64,000 bases of DNA from NCBI GenBank assembly GCA_937902985.1, contig CALFNG010000207.1:1-64000 (forward strand). Direction: 5' to 3'. The notes beneath the pieces are model-generated. The model was given only the letters and a program-made list of their open reading frames with translations. It made no database searches and was not told the DNA's origin. A program made the translations under genes and the position numbers. Below, piece by piece: positions 1-9,937 of this stretch (the first letter of the stretch is position 1; every line of letters begins with the position of its first letter). This stretch comes from an uncultured Myxococcales bacterium (GTDB taxonomy: Bacteria; Myxococcota_A; Polyangia; Polyangiales; Polyangiaceae).

Positions 1-2
1 GC

Positions 3-187
3 GTCTTTCAGGAAGCCGCTTGCCGCGTCCGTGAGGTTGCGAGCGACCTGCGCCATCCATGCCCCGTCGGGACTGTTGGAGACGCCGGCGACGTGAACGC
101 GACGAGTCTTCAGATCGATGACGAAGAACACGAAGTAGCGAACCAGCCCGCCGACCGTCACACGGCGGGCGACGATAGTCGCCGGTC
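3..187 (-). pseudogene. Integrase/transposase (rve) catalytic-core fragment, cut by the window edge and apparently degraded at its 5' side
   Basis: Reverse-strand translation TVGGLVRYFVFFVIDLKTRRVHVAGVSNSPDGAWMAQVARNLTDAASGFLKD resembles the rve core of IS3/IS481-type integrases; the expected upstream DFFTVE-like segment is absent. Confidence 0.6.
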
Positions 188-409
188 GCTCCCGCGCCAG
201 AGGGCGCTGCCATTGCGAAAGCTCTCCAATTCATGCTCGGCCCAGTTTCCGGACAGGACGGGCGCGCCACGCTTCCCTTCGAGGTCGCTCCCTGCCTCCG
301 CAGAGCGCGGTAGGCGCACAATGGACAAGAACCGCCATCAAGTGCGACTCCGCGCGCACGACACACGCGAACTGCTTCAGCGGGCCGGAGCTTCAAAGCT
401 ACTGAAACA

Positions 410-782
410 TCACGGCCACGAGTCCCTGGGACGACGGATAATTTGCAACCGCGATCGGACGTCGACGGTCATGGGATCCTCCGACCCTGCGGTGAAGGTC
501 ATGTCGACGAAAGCCGCCTGTGTGGCGCTGACGAAAGCGTCGGAGCAGGCGATGAAGGTCGTGCTGTAGGCCAGGCCGAGCTCGCTCGTGGCGTTCTTGT
601 TCGCGTCTTCCAGGAACAGCGCGGCGCCCCCGCCTTGCAGCGGCATCGACATCTGTGCGGTCGCTCCGAAGTTCGCACTGTCGAGGACCTCGACGCCATT
701 GACTTTCAGGCTCACGCCCAAGTCCTGGGGCACCTGCAGGAGTCGGAGGTTGCGCGCAGGCGGAGCGCCCTCTATTTAGGCG
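410..782 (-). pseudogene. DUF4397-like beta-sandwich domain fragment
   Basis: ORF plus upstream in-frame residues APPARNLRLLQVPQDLGVSLKVNGVEVLDSANFGATAQMSM...; no good start, a stop lies just upstream. Confidence 0.35.
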
Positions 783-1043
783 GCACCGATACTGCCTATT
801 ACGCACTCTATGGGGGATCGTGTCAGGTCGCAGCCGATTGCGCGCCAGCATGCGTCGCCGCCGCGGGTACGGCCGCCTCGTGCGCGAGCGGATCCGAATG
901 CCTATCGGGCGAGTAGGAAGCCCAAACGCCCCTGCGCGATCAAGGCGCCCCGGAGCGCGGCGCGGGGTCAACATAACGCCCATCGGACGCCCAACCAGTT
1001 CCCGTCGCGCTGGAACGCCGACCACGTTGGTACCATCCTGTGA

Positions 1044-1521
1044 GTGCGGATCTCGTGCCTTGCCGGGGCGACATCCTTGGTGCCGATCATCGCGATTCAG
1101 GCGCTCAGCGCCTGCGGCGGCGGAAGTGGAGCCGCTTCGGGCGACGGCGGTACGGAGAGCGGCGGCTCGGACGCCGGGACAACATCCGACGTCGGCACTG
1201 CCGCGCAGTCCAAGCGCATGGTCTGCGGGCAGCCTGGCGGATGCGTGTCTGGCCAGTCGTGCATCCCGGCGTGCCAGAGCGATTCCGACTGCGGCGGCGG
1301 CGACACCGTCTGCCGGTCGGGTCACTGCGTCGCCAAGCCGTGCCAGGTCGACTCCGACTGGCCCCTCGATCGACATCGACGACTTCGCGTGCTCGGGCCC
1401 GAGCGGCACCCGGGTCTGCACCCTCAAGGGGTGCGCGAGCGACTCGGACTGCCACGGCGGGTTCTGCGTGAACCGAACATGCTCGTCCCAGCAAGGTTTC
1501 TGCGCGACAAGCGCGGTCTGA
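1044..1521 (+). CDS. Cys-rich secreted lipoprotein interrupted by a single-base frameshift near 1360
   Basis: Signal/lipobox MRISCLAGATSLVPIIAIQALSACGGG; CxxxSDC repeats continue in the next frame (SIDIDDFACSGPSGTRVCTLKGCASDSDCHGGFCVNRTCSSQQGFCATSAV*). Confidence 0.6.
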
Positions 1522-1615
1522 GGCCGACGATCGCGAGCGTCTCCCACGTTCATCGTCTCGCTTCCTCGTCTCGCTGGACCGGTGCTAACCGACGCCGCTA
1601 GCGTGATCACGCGTC

Positions 1616-3595
1616 ATGATCGACCTATCGGCTCGCGCGCTCGAACTCGCGGCGCGGTGGCGCGGAACCTTGCGCGATCGATCGGGGGACGGCTCATCGC
1701 TTGCGTCCGTCCTGTCGTGGATCCGCACGATCGCGCTCGAAGAAGACGTCCTCTATCTCGATACGCCGCGCTGGCCGGACGCGTCTCTTGCGGGAGCATG
1801 GCTCGGACGACGGCGCGGCTACTTTCGGTTTGGCATTCCGTCCCTGCCATCGGCGCGCCCGGAGCCGATCACGGATCCGGATGCTCGCTCGCGCGTTCGC
1901 TTCGTCGTTCGAGCAAGACCCTATCTCGCCCCGCGACCCACTCGCCGGGGACCGGAGGCGGTCGGCGACCTTCCGACGAGCGGACGCGGACCCGGATGGC
2001 GCTCGATCCTGGACCTGCGCGATCTCATCGTGATCGAGCGGGATGCTCCTCACGGAGGCGAACGTCCCCTGCGGCTTGGTCTCAGCGCCGAGGAAGCGGC
2101 GCGCGTCCTGGCGCAAGCGCGGAGGTCGGCGGAGCGCTTCATCGCCGGCACCGGGCCGGACGTGGTCGCGCTTCGCTCGATGGGGGATCCTCCGCGTCTC
2201 GCTCAGCGCAGCACCGTCGCCGTTGCCCTCTGGACGCGCGGCCGCCTGCGAGGGTCCGTCATCTCCTCTCCAGGTCCGGCCCTGCGAACGGTCGGCCAAG
2301 CGGCCATCTCGGCCTGCCAGGACGCCCGCTTTCCTCGCCTCTCGACGAACGATCTCACCGAGACGGTCTTCCAGGTCGCCTTTCTTCACGCCCCGCGCGT
2401 CCCGTTGTCTCGTCGCGAGATCGAGACCTGCAACGCGTACCCGGACAAGGCGCTGTTCGTCTCAGAGGGTACGCGCTCGGGCGCCTACATGCCCGAGGCT
2501 TTCAACGTGTTTCCGCGTCGGATGGTGTGCCTGCAGGCAGTCGCCGAGAGCGTGGCGCGGGACAAGGCGGGTCTTGCCTCGCTCGGTCCTAGCGCGCGCG
2601 TCGAAGTCAACGAGGTCACCGAAATCATCGAGTCGGCCGACCGAAGCCGCGCCCTCCGCCTCAATGGCCCGGTGACGTGCCGGGAAGAGACGCCCCTTCG
2701 CGAGCACGCTCGGACCGCGGGACAGGCGGCATGCGGGTGGCTGGCCGCGATTCAGGCAGAGGATGGGTCGCTTCCCCTCTTCGTGCGACCGAGCACGGGC
2801 AAAGGAGAGAACACCGACGTCGTGCGGTGCGCGATGACGGCCGAGGCCCTGGCTGCCTTCGGGGTGGCCGCCGGACTCGAGAGCGCCGTGGACGGCGCTC
2901 GCCGTGTGCTGGCGTGGCTCGATCGATCACGCCAAGGGTGGATCCCGAACCGCGCCGTGGCGCTTCCCACCGCGATCTACCGGGGCAAGGCCGCGGGTTG
3001 GCTCGGCGACGACACCGCGTTGAAGGCGGCGGCGCGGAGCGTCCTCGAGCTGCTCGACGGCCCCGATCCAGGACCTCTGGTCCTCGCGAATGCCGCGTCA
3101 TTCCTGGACCGTGCCTCGGCCCACCACGCTCCTGCGGCGCACAAGTGTGCGGCCCTGCGGCGCGAGCTCGCCGAGCGCTTCGCACGCGCCACGGCGAGCG
3201 AAACAACGGTGTCGCTGGCCGAGTGGGCGGAGCTTGCGGCCGCGTTCCCGACCGACTCGAATACTTCGCGCGAGGTCCGCGATTGGCTCCGAAGCTGGCA
3301 GCTTCCCTCGGGCGCTTTCCCGGAGACGACGACGTCCGACTTCGTCTACTCGCGCGGGACCGGCAAGGTGTTCGAGGTCCTTGCCCTTCGGCCGGCCGAG
3401 TCGCCGGGCGCGCTCGATCGGGCACTCGCCTGGCTCTTGTCGATGCAGTACCGGCCCAATTCGGCGTTCTTCGTCCCCTACGAGCATTGGGGCCGCGTCC
3501 TGGGCGGCCTGCGGCACGACTACTACGGACCCGATGCATGGATCGACGCCGCGGGACACTTCTTGCTCGGCCTCGCGAGGCTTCTGGGACGATGA
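1616..3595 (+). CDS. AMMECR1-like domain fused to a prenyltransferase/terpenoid-cyclase-like alpha/alpha-toroid domain
   Basis: N-terminal half: RLRGSVIS...AAISACQDARFPRLSTNDL...FQVAFLHAP; C-terminal half: repeated helical W/Q-G motifs (WLAAIQAEDGSLPLF, WLRSWQLPSGAFPETT, WLLSMQYRPNSAFF). Stop overlaps next start (ATGA). Confidence 0.6.
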   Translation: MIDLSARALELAARWRGTLRDRSGDGSSLASVLSWIRTIALEEDVLYLDTPRWPDASLAGAWLGRRRGYFRFGIPSLPSARPEPITDPDARSRVRFVVRARPYLAPRPTRRGPEAVGDLPTSGRGPGWRSILDLRDLIVIERDAPHGGERPLRLGLSAEEAARVLAQARRSAERFIAGTGPDVVALRSMGDPPRLAQRSTVAVALWTRGRLRGSVISSPGPALRTVGQAAISACQDARFPRLSTNDLTETVFQVAFLHAPRVPLSRREIETCNAYPDKALFVSEGTRSGAYMPEAFNVFPRRMVCLQAVAESVARDKAGLASLGPSARVEVNEVTEIIESADRSRALRLNGPVTCREETPLREHARTAGQAACGWLAAIQAEDGSLPLFVRPSTGKGENTDVVRCAMTAEALAAFGVAAGLESAVDGARRVLAWLDRSRQGWIPNRAVALPTAIYRGKAAGWLGDDTALKAAARSVLELLDGPDPGPLVLANAASFLDRASAHHAPAAHKCAALRRELAERFARATASETTVSLAEWAELAAAFPTDSNTSREVRDWLRSWQLPSGAFPETTTSDFVYSRGTGKVFEVLALRPAESPGALDRALAWLLSMQYRPNSAFFVPYEHWGRVLGGLRHDYYGPDAWIDAAGHFLLGLARLLGR

Positions 3596-5301
3596 CCGTC
3601 AGCGAGCGGATCATCGGGGGACCCGGGCACCGGACGATGCCGCTGCCCGTGCGCCCCGCCTACGGCCTGGCCGAGCTCCTGCCTCGGCGCGAAGACGGGC
3701 TCTCGTACCGCGTCCCGGGAGAGATGGGGCGCGAGCTCGCCGCGGCCTTCGAAGGCGCGTTCTCGCTCTTGACGCGTGCGCATGGCGCGCTCGAAGTCAA
3801 AGCGCCTTCGACGATCCTGACGCCGAGATGGCACGGCGTCGTCCATCATCTCGTTCGCCGCGGCCTGGCGCGGAGGCTCGTGCTCTCGCTGCCGCTGGAG
3901 AAAGGCCTGCCGCTCTACTACTTCGACATCAGCTCTCCCTTCCTGGCGCATCGAACGGACGCCGGGCAGCCGGCCGCGCCGCGCTTCAGCCGCGGGTTCT
4001 CCGAGGACTACGATCACGCCCTCGCCAAGGTCGTCGGCGAGTGCCTGGAGCGGACCACCCTCCTCTACTTCCGGATGGCGGATCTCGTGCGCGGCAGTCC
4101 GCGTTCGCTCCAGCACGCCGGCATGCGCTTCCTTCCGCCCGAGCAGCTCACCGTCTTCGCGCCATGGCAGATCGAGCTACGCCCCGAGCTGCGCTTTGAC
4201 GAGGACTCGATATTCGCATGGGTGCCGTGCACGTCGCTCCTCTCGTCGGAGACCGCGCTCGTCCCGGCCCAGCTCATTTACTGGACGTACCCAGTCGCGT
4301 TCGGCGACGCGCCGGAGCCTCTGTTGCGCGAGCTGAACACGAACGGAGCCGGAGGCTTTTACTCGATCGAGGGGGCGATCCTCTCGGGGCTGCTCGAGTG
4401 CGTCCAGCGCGACGGGTTCTTCCGGCACTGGTTGCGCCGAATGCCGCCGCCGCGGATCGATCCGGCGGGCATCCGTCAGGAACGCACGAAGCGACTCATC
4501 GCCGAGGGGCGCGACGCGGGCCTGGCGACGCTCTTCTTCGACATCACCTCCGAACTTGGAGTGCCGACGTGCCTCTGCGTCCTAGTGCGGCAGGACGATG
4601 AGCTGCCGCACATCACGATGGGCGCGAGCTGCCGTCTCGATGGCGAGACAGCGCTGCATGACGCGCTGCTCGAGGCCGCGAGCGTCCACCACGTCATGGC
4701 CCAAGAGCCTCAGCGGTTTCGCCTGTCCGACGACTACGAACCCTTCACCGATCCGACCCTCTCGACGATGCAGCGCCTCGCGTTCTGGGCGAACCCCGAA
4801 CACCGAGGGCACCTCGACGCCTTCCTGAACGGTGGCGCCGAATCCGTCTCCACGTTTTGCCGCGGCCTCGCGCCGCCGAAGGACGCCCGCTCGGGCTTGC
4901 GCCGCGTCGTCGACGTGCTGCGCCGCCACGGGCTCGATGCCTATTACTTCCAGGCCCAGCACCCAGTCCTCGACGAGCTCGGCTACGCGACCGCGCGCGT
5001 GGTCGTGCCGGGTCTCGTCCCGATGTACTGCGAAGAGCGGAACGCCCCGCTCGGCCTCCCGCGCCTTGGGCTGGGTGCGAGCCCCGGCGACTGGCCGCCC
5101 TGGCCGCACCCCTTCCGTGACCCGGATCGTCAGTTCAAAGCGGGCGCCTCCACCCATGGAGAATGGCTGGCGTCGGATCCCGCGTCCGGGAAGGTGACGG
5201 CTTCGACCACGGGACCGTGTGCATCGGCCCCCGAGTCGGGTGGGGGCGCGGGGGCTTCGACCATCGGGGAAGGATGGGCGTCGGAGCCGGCGTCGAGGTA
5301 G
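3592..5301 (+). CDS. YcaO-domain protein (RiPP cyclodehydratase/thioamidation-type ATPase)
   Basis: NTNGAGGFYSIEGAILSGLLECVQRDGFFRHWL matches the YcaO ATP-binding region; Pro-rich end PPWPHPF; start overlaps the upstream stop. Confidence 0.8.
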   Translation: MTVSERIIGGPGHRTMPLPVRPAYGLAELLPRREDGLSYRVPGEMGRELAAAFEGAFSLLTRAHGALEVKAPSTILTPRWHGVVHHLVRRGLARRLVLSLPLEKGLPLYYFDISSPFLAHRTDAGQPAAPRFSRGFSEDYDHALAKVVGECLERTTLLYFRMADLVRGSPRSLQHAGMRFLPPEQLTVFAPWQIELRPELRFDEDSIFAWVPCTSLLSSETALVPAQLIYWTYPVAFGDAPEPLLRELNTNGAGGFYSIEGAILSGLLECVQRDGFFRHWLRRMPPPRIDPAGIRQERTKRLIAEGRDAGLATLFFDITSELGVPTCLCVLVRQDDELPHITMGASCRLDGETALHDALLEAASVHHVMAQEPQRFRLSDDYEPFTDPTLSTMQRLAFWANPEHRGHLDAFLNGGAESVSTFCRGLAPPKDARSGLRRVVDVLRRHGLDAYYFQAQHPVLDELGYATARVVVPGLVPMYCEERNAPLGLPRLGLGASPGDWPPWPHPFRDPDRQFKAGASTHGEWLASDPASGKVTASTTGPCASAPESGGGAGASTIGEGWASEPASR

Positions 5302-5561
5302 GTCGCCGCCTCCACCATCGGGTTGGGGCTTCCGTCGCCCCCCGCCGCTTCGATCACAGCGCCGCCTTCCTGCGCCGCCTCGATGGCGAGCCCGTGATCG
5401 GCGGCCGCGTCGCTGGTGCCCTCGCCCGGACCGGTTTGCGTGCTGCCGCCGCAGTGGACGACGCCGGCGGTCATCAGGAGCGCGAGGCCGAGCTCACCGG
5501 CGCTGTTGGCGCTCTTGACGAGACGGTCGAGCAGGCGCTTGCGAAGGCGAACCGTGGGCAT
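5130..5561 (-). CDS. Small ORF with 18-aa C-terminal repeats; candidate multi-core RiPP precursor or repeat-tailed lipoprotein
   Basis: ATG with upstream GCAGGAG; 143 aa; repeats MVEAATYLDAGSDAHPSP / MVEAPAPPPDSGADAHGP / VVEAVTFPDAGSDASHSP / WVEAPALN*; possible lipobox LMTAGVVHC. Confidence 0.55.
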   Translation of the reverse strand: MPTVRLRKRLLDRLVKSANSAGELGLALLMTAGVVHCGGSTQTGPGEGTSDAAADHGLAIEAAQEGGAVIEAAGGDGSPNPMVEAATYLDAGSDAHPSPMVEAPAPPPDSGADAHGPVVEAVTFPDAGSDASHSPWVEAPALN

Positions 5562-5793
5562 CGGGGTGCTCCTGCAGTTGCGAAGGAAGGGGGTCTTTAG
5601 AATGGAGCGGCGCGTTCGTTTGGTCAATTGGCAGGCTGGCCTTCACGCACCGTCCATCGCGGCAAGCGCCGACGCAATCGACCAGCTCGGGTTGGGCGAC
5701 TCGACCGGTGTTGACCTCGACGCATCCCATGTCGCAGTGAGATGCGGTCTCGGTCTCGCAGCTGTACTGCAGCCCAGCGCGCTTCGTTAGGGA

Positions 5794-6747
5794 TCAGGGC
5801 CCGCACCGGCCCGTTACGACGTGATCGCACCCCTGCCCGCACGTCAATGACGACGCACAACCGAGCTGCGGGTTGTGACACGCGGATCCGGCGCCCCCGT
5901 CGGGATAGGTACACGAATACAGATCCCAACCGGCCGGGCAGCAGGCGCCACCATCGACCGGAGCGACCGTCGTGCCGGAGTCCGTGCACGCGCCCTGATG
6001 GAGCAGTGGCGCCGGTGCATACCCGCTCGGCAGACCGTTGCAGACGATGTTGACCTCCGATCCGTCGCACGCGCATCCGGGCGAGGCCGCGTTGCAACCG
6101 AGCTGCGGGGCGACGAAGCAGGTCCCGGTCGCCGTGCAGGCGTCGGCAATCGGGAAGCCGCAGAGGCTTCCCATCGCGCAATCCGCGTCGGCGTTGCAGG
6201 TCGACCCGGCCATCCCTGCATCGGCGGCGGGGGCGCACTGGCACGTGTCGCAGCCGTGGCTGTCCTTGAGGATTCCGTTCGGACAGCTTGGGAGGCAGCC
6301 CAGCGCGGGGCACACCTGCGTCGAGCACGATCGAATCTGCCATCCGCAAGGGCCGTCCGGTGCCGTTACGCACACGGGGCCCGCCGTCGACCCATCGGGG
6401 CAGATGGAGGTCGGCGCGCCCGGCGCCGGCCCCGCGCACACGCACGACCCCGCGTCGTCGACGACGACCGGACACGCGGGGAAGTCCCATTCACACGAGC
6501 CGGTGGCGCTCCTGCTGCACATGGTTCGGCCGACGGCAGTCCCACCCGGACAGAGCTTCGCGTCCGATGGCGCTGCAAGGCCTGTGCAGTCCGGGGGTGC
6601 GCAGGCCGTTCCCGCATCGGAGGTGGGTGCCGGCGGGGACGCGATCTTCCCGCTGCATCCGTCACCGTCCGCGCCCGCCAGGAAGGGAAGCGTCAGGAAC
6701 AATGCGAACGTCCCCACGAATCGAAAGCGCGACGACAATGCCTTCAT
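5794..6747 (-). CDS. Secreted Cys-rich protein with an antistasin-like segment
   Basis: Signal MKALSSRFRFVGTFALFLTLPFLAGADGDGC; CPALGCLPSCPNGILKDSHGCDTCQC; GGAGGGG RBS before ATG. Confidence 0.7.
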   Translation of the reverse strand: MKALSSRFRFVGTFALFLTLPFLAGADGDGCSGKIASPPAPTSDAGTACAPPDCTGLAAPSDAKLCPGGTAVGRTMCSRSATGSCEWDFPACPVVVDDAGSCVCAGPAPGAPTSICPDGSTAGPVCVTAPDGPCGWQIRSCSTQVCPALGCLPSCPNGILKDSHGCDTCQCAPAADAGMAGSTCNADADCAMGSLCGFPIADACTATGTCFVAPQLGCNAASPGCACDGSEVNIVCNGLPSGYAPAPLLHQGACTDSGTTVAPVDGGACCPAGWDLYSCTYPDGGAGSACHNPQLGCASSLTCGQGCDHVVTGRCGP

Positions 6748-7441
6748 GTCCGTCCCCTCCTCCAGACTATTGCCTACGCATCCAGCGTGCCGGGGGAAGG
6801 CGCGATTGCCGGTTTGAGGTGTTCCCGCATTTACGGGAGTCGTCGTTGCCGGCCCGACCCGGCGGACAGCCCATGTGTGTGACCACACGATCCGGGATGG
6901 CACAGTCTGGCTTGACTACACCCACGCTGCTTGCAGCAAAAGACTCAGAGTGTGGCTCCGCGACGACATCGCGTCGACGAGGAGAAAGAGAACGAGGAGG
7001 GAGCCGAGAATGCGCGCCGTCCAGGTCTTGGCGGTCGCGGATCCGGTAGTGGCCGAGCTTGAACCTTGGTCGAGGATGGCTTCCATGCCCCGAGGACGAA
7101 CGCGGAAAGGTGGATCCGACACGCCCCTCACTTTTTTCGTCGACCCCCTGTCGTCCGCCGGCTTAGTCCTTCGTCCTGGGAAGGAGACCCCCGAAAATGC
7201 TGTACGCCATCATGGAACGTGTATCGCCAGGGCCTGCATGCCGAGCCTCTCCGACCCGCCGGGTCCGGCGGTACCTGTTCAAGAGCCCTGACGGCCCCGC
7301 AGGACGAGGAGCCTCCGCACCGATCACCTCCAGCGCGAGAGCCTGTGCCGGAACCTGCGCCAACCAGGGAACCACCGCCGGGTCCAATGACCAAGGGCGC
7401 CGACGCTTGACGCCGCACCCGGCCGTCACGATGGTGCGGCG

Positions 7442-8530
7442 ATGGAACTGGACGCGGCCATCGATCCCCAGAAAGCCGCCGAGCGCGTCGGCCGGCCCCT
7501 CAACGGGCATTGGTCCATCGACCGGCTCATCGACGTCGGGGCTACCGCCGGCGTCTACGAAGGAAGGCACCGCGACGGGCGGCGTGCCGCTCTCAAGGTG
7601 CTCCACACGAGCGTGGCCGCGGTGCCCGAGCTGCGCCGGCGGTTCCTGCGGGAGGCTTACGTCGCCAACAAGATCGATCACCCCGGCGCGCTGGCCATTC
7701 TCGACGACGGCCTCGCCACCGACGGCGCCCCCTTTCTGGTCATGGAGCTACTCGAAGGCGAGTCGCTGTCACGCCGGCTCGCCAAGGTGGGAGGCAAGAT
7801 CCCCTACGGCGAGGCGCTCGGCATCGCCGGGCAGGTCCTCGACGTCCTCGACATGGCGCACGCGAACGGGATCCTTCACCGAGACATCAAGCCGGGGAAC
7901 CTCTTCTTGACGACCGTCGGGCACGCCAAGGTGCTCGACTTCGGGCTCGCACGGATCCGGGACGGGATCGTCTCGTCGATTCCGACGCTCAGCGGCATCG
8001 TCATCGGGACGGTCGGCTATCTCGCGCCGGAGCAGGCCCGCGGGACCCCCGAGGAGGTCGACGTGCGCTCCGACCTCTTCAGCGTCGGCGCGGTCATGTT
8101 CCGGGCGATGGTGGGCCGGCCGACCCACGAGGCGTCCACCCAGCTCGAGACGCTCATGGCCTCCATGAAGGACCCCGCACCCTCGCTGGCCGTCGCGCTG
8201 CCGGGGGTTCCGGAGGCGGTGGTGAACGTCATCGATCGCGCGCTCGCGTTCGACAAGCGCGACCGATGGCGCAGCGCCCGCGAGATGCAGGTCGCCATCC
8301 GGTCCGCCTACGCATCGCTGGGACGCCGGCCGAGCATGCACGTTCCCATGGGCCCCGGCGCCGGAGCCGACACGACCGAGCCCCCGCCAACCCTGCGGGA
8401 GGACGACGCGGCGAGTCTTTTCGAGCAAATCGCCTTCGGCGAAGGTCACGACGAGGCGGTCGGGCGAGAGCGCCGGCGCACGCGCGAAGTGCTCGACGCG
8501 ATGGGCAAGGGGGGCCGAGAAGACGAGTGA
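7442..8530 (+). CDS. Hanks-type serine/threonine protein kinase
   Basis: ALKVLH, GILHRDIKPGNLFL, KVLDFGLARI, GTVGYLAPEQARG kinase motifs. Confidence 0.92.
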   Translation: MELDAAIDPQKAAERVGRPLNGHWSIDRLIDVGATAGVYEGRHRDGRRAALKVLHTSVAAVPELRRRFLREAYVANKIDHPGALAILDDGLATDGAPFLVMELLEGESLSRRLAKVGGKIPYGEALGIAGQVLDVLDMAHANGILHRDIKPGNLFLTTVGHAKVLDFGLARIRDGIVSSIPTLSGIVIGTVGYLAPEQARGTPEEVDVRSDLFSVGAVMFRAMVGRPTHEASTQLETLMASMKDPAPSLAVALPGVPEAVVNVIDRALAFDKRDRWRSAREMQVAIRSAYASLGRRPSMHVPMGPGAGADTTEPPPTLREDDAASLFEQIAFGEGHDEAVGRERRRTREVLDAMGKGGREDE

Positions 8531-8658
8531 GGGCGACTGGCACCTGGGTCGGCCATGAAGCCGGTCGTCACCTGGGACCTCGGACAGGTGGGCTCCCCCC
8601 CCGTGACCGCCGCGCCCATCCCCCTCAGGCGCCCGCCCATCCACGTCAGGGCTCCCCT

Positions 8659-9918
8659 CTACCGGCTCCCGACGAGCCCCAGGTTGCGCGCGCTCACGCT
8701 CGACGCGAACACGGTCCCGACCGACACCGTGAAGCCTCGTTCCTCGAGATAGACGGCCCGGTCGAGGAGCACGAAGACCTCGAGCACCCGGGCAAGCATC
8801 GACCGCGGCAATGACAGGCGCCTCGCTCTCGCATGCTCGGTGCGAGCCCACGCCGCCGCTGCCTCGATCTCCGGGCTCGACGGCATGGCCAATCCGCGGT
8901 GCCCGAACGCCCGCGCCACGAGCGACGACAGGTCGCCCTGCGCCGCCCGACGATTCAAGCCGTCGATCTCGGCCCCGAGGCGCAGCGCCCCGACGCGCGC
9001 CGAGAGCAGCCGATGAAGCGCGAGCCGTCGCTCACGGCCCGCCACATTCTCCGCGCGCGTCGCCTCGACGCCCTCGTCGCGCGCCGTCAGGTTGCTCAGC
9101 CCCAGCAGCGGTCGAGGCAACTCGAGAGCGCTCTCCAGCGCCGCGAGCTCGCTCCGTTCCGCCAACTCTCGCGACTGCCTGTCCTCCCCCACCCGGACGA
9201 GCGGCCGGCGCGACGCCGCTCGCCGCTTCTGCAAGCAACACCCGACGAGGGCGATCGAGACGCGCGCGTCGCCCTCCACGCGGCCCACGCTCTCGACCAT
9301 CGCGTCCCCGAGCTCGCCGCACGCATGGAGACCGATCGCGCAGTCGCCCGCCGAAAAGCTCAGACCGTCGCGCAAGACGTCGGTGACGGCAAACGCCGCC
9401 GCGCCCGATGAGGGCAGCGCCCGCGCGCGGTTCGCGAGGGCCGCGTCGCGCTCGAGGCCGACGACCGGCGTGGCGATGCGCCCGGCGATCTCTCGCGTCA
9501 AATGGCCGTGTCCCGACCCTACGTCGACGACCCGCGTCGCCCGCGACGCGAGCGGCACGATGACCTCGGCGAACGCGTCAATCTGCGCGCGCTTGCGCGG
9601 CGTCTCGAGTCGGCGCGCCGGCCGCGTCGCTCCCTCGGCCCTCAGCGAGGGCATCGCGCAGACGGCGCGCGCGTCGTGGAGCATCGCGGCGAGTGACGGC
9701 GGCGCGTCGCCCCAGTCCGCGTCGGTCCCACGCGTCTCGAGGGCCTCGACGCGCGCGTCGCTCAGTGACAGCAGATGCGACGCCCACCCGCGTGCCGCGA
9801 GCGCCGCCGGTGCACCGCCGTCCCCCTGCCACCGGGGGTCGCCCGGCCGCGCGTCGAGCACGTCGCGGGTCCGCGCGACGAGGGTCGCCGTGGCTTGCCA
9901 CCGGGCGCGGAGCGACAC
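8659..9918 (-). CDS. SAM-dependent methyltransferase (METTL25/methyltransferase-32-like)
   Basis: RVVDVGSGHGHLTREIAGRI motif I, GLHACGELGDAMV. Confidence 0.75.
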   Translation of the reverse strand: MSLRARWQATATLVARTRDVLDARPGDPRWQGDGGAPAALAARGWASHLLSLSDARVEALETRGTDADWGDAPPSLAAMLHDARAVCAMPSLRAEGATRPARRLETPRKRAQIDAFAEVIVPLASRATRVVDVGSGHGHLTREIAGRIATPVVGLERDAALANRARALPSSGAAAFAVTDVLRDGLSFSAGDCAIGLHACGELGDAMVESVGRVEGDARVSIALVGCCLQKRRAASRRPLVRVGEDRQSRELAERSELAALESALELPRPLLGLSNLTARDEGVEATRAENVAGRERRLALHRLLSARVGALRLGAEIDGLNRRAAQGDLSSLVARAFGHRGLAMPSSPEIEAAAAWARTEHARARRLSLPRSMLARVLEVFVLLDRAVYLEERGFTVSVGTVFASSVSARNLGLVGSR

Positions 9919-9937
9919 GGCCTCCCTCGGGCGCTCC

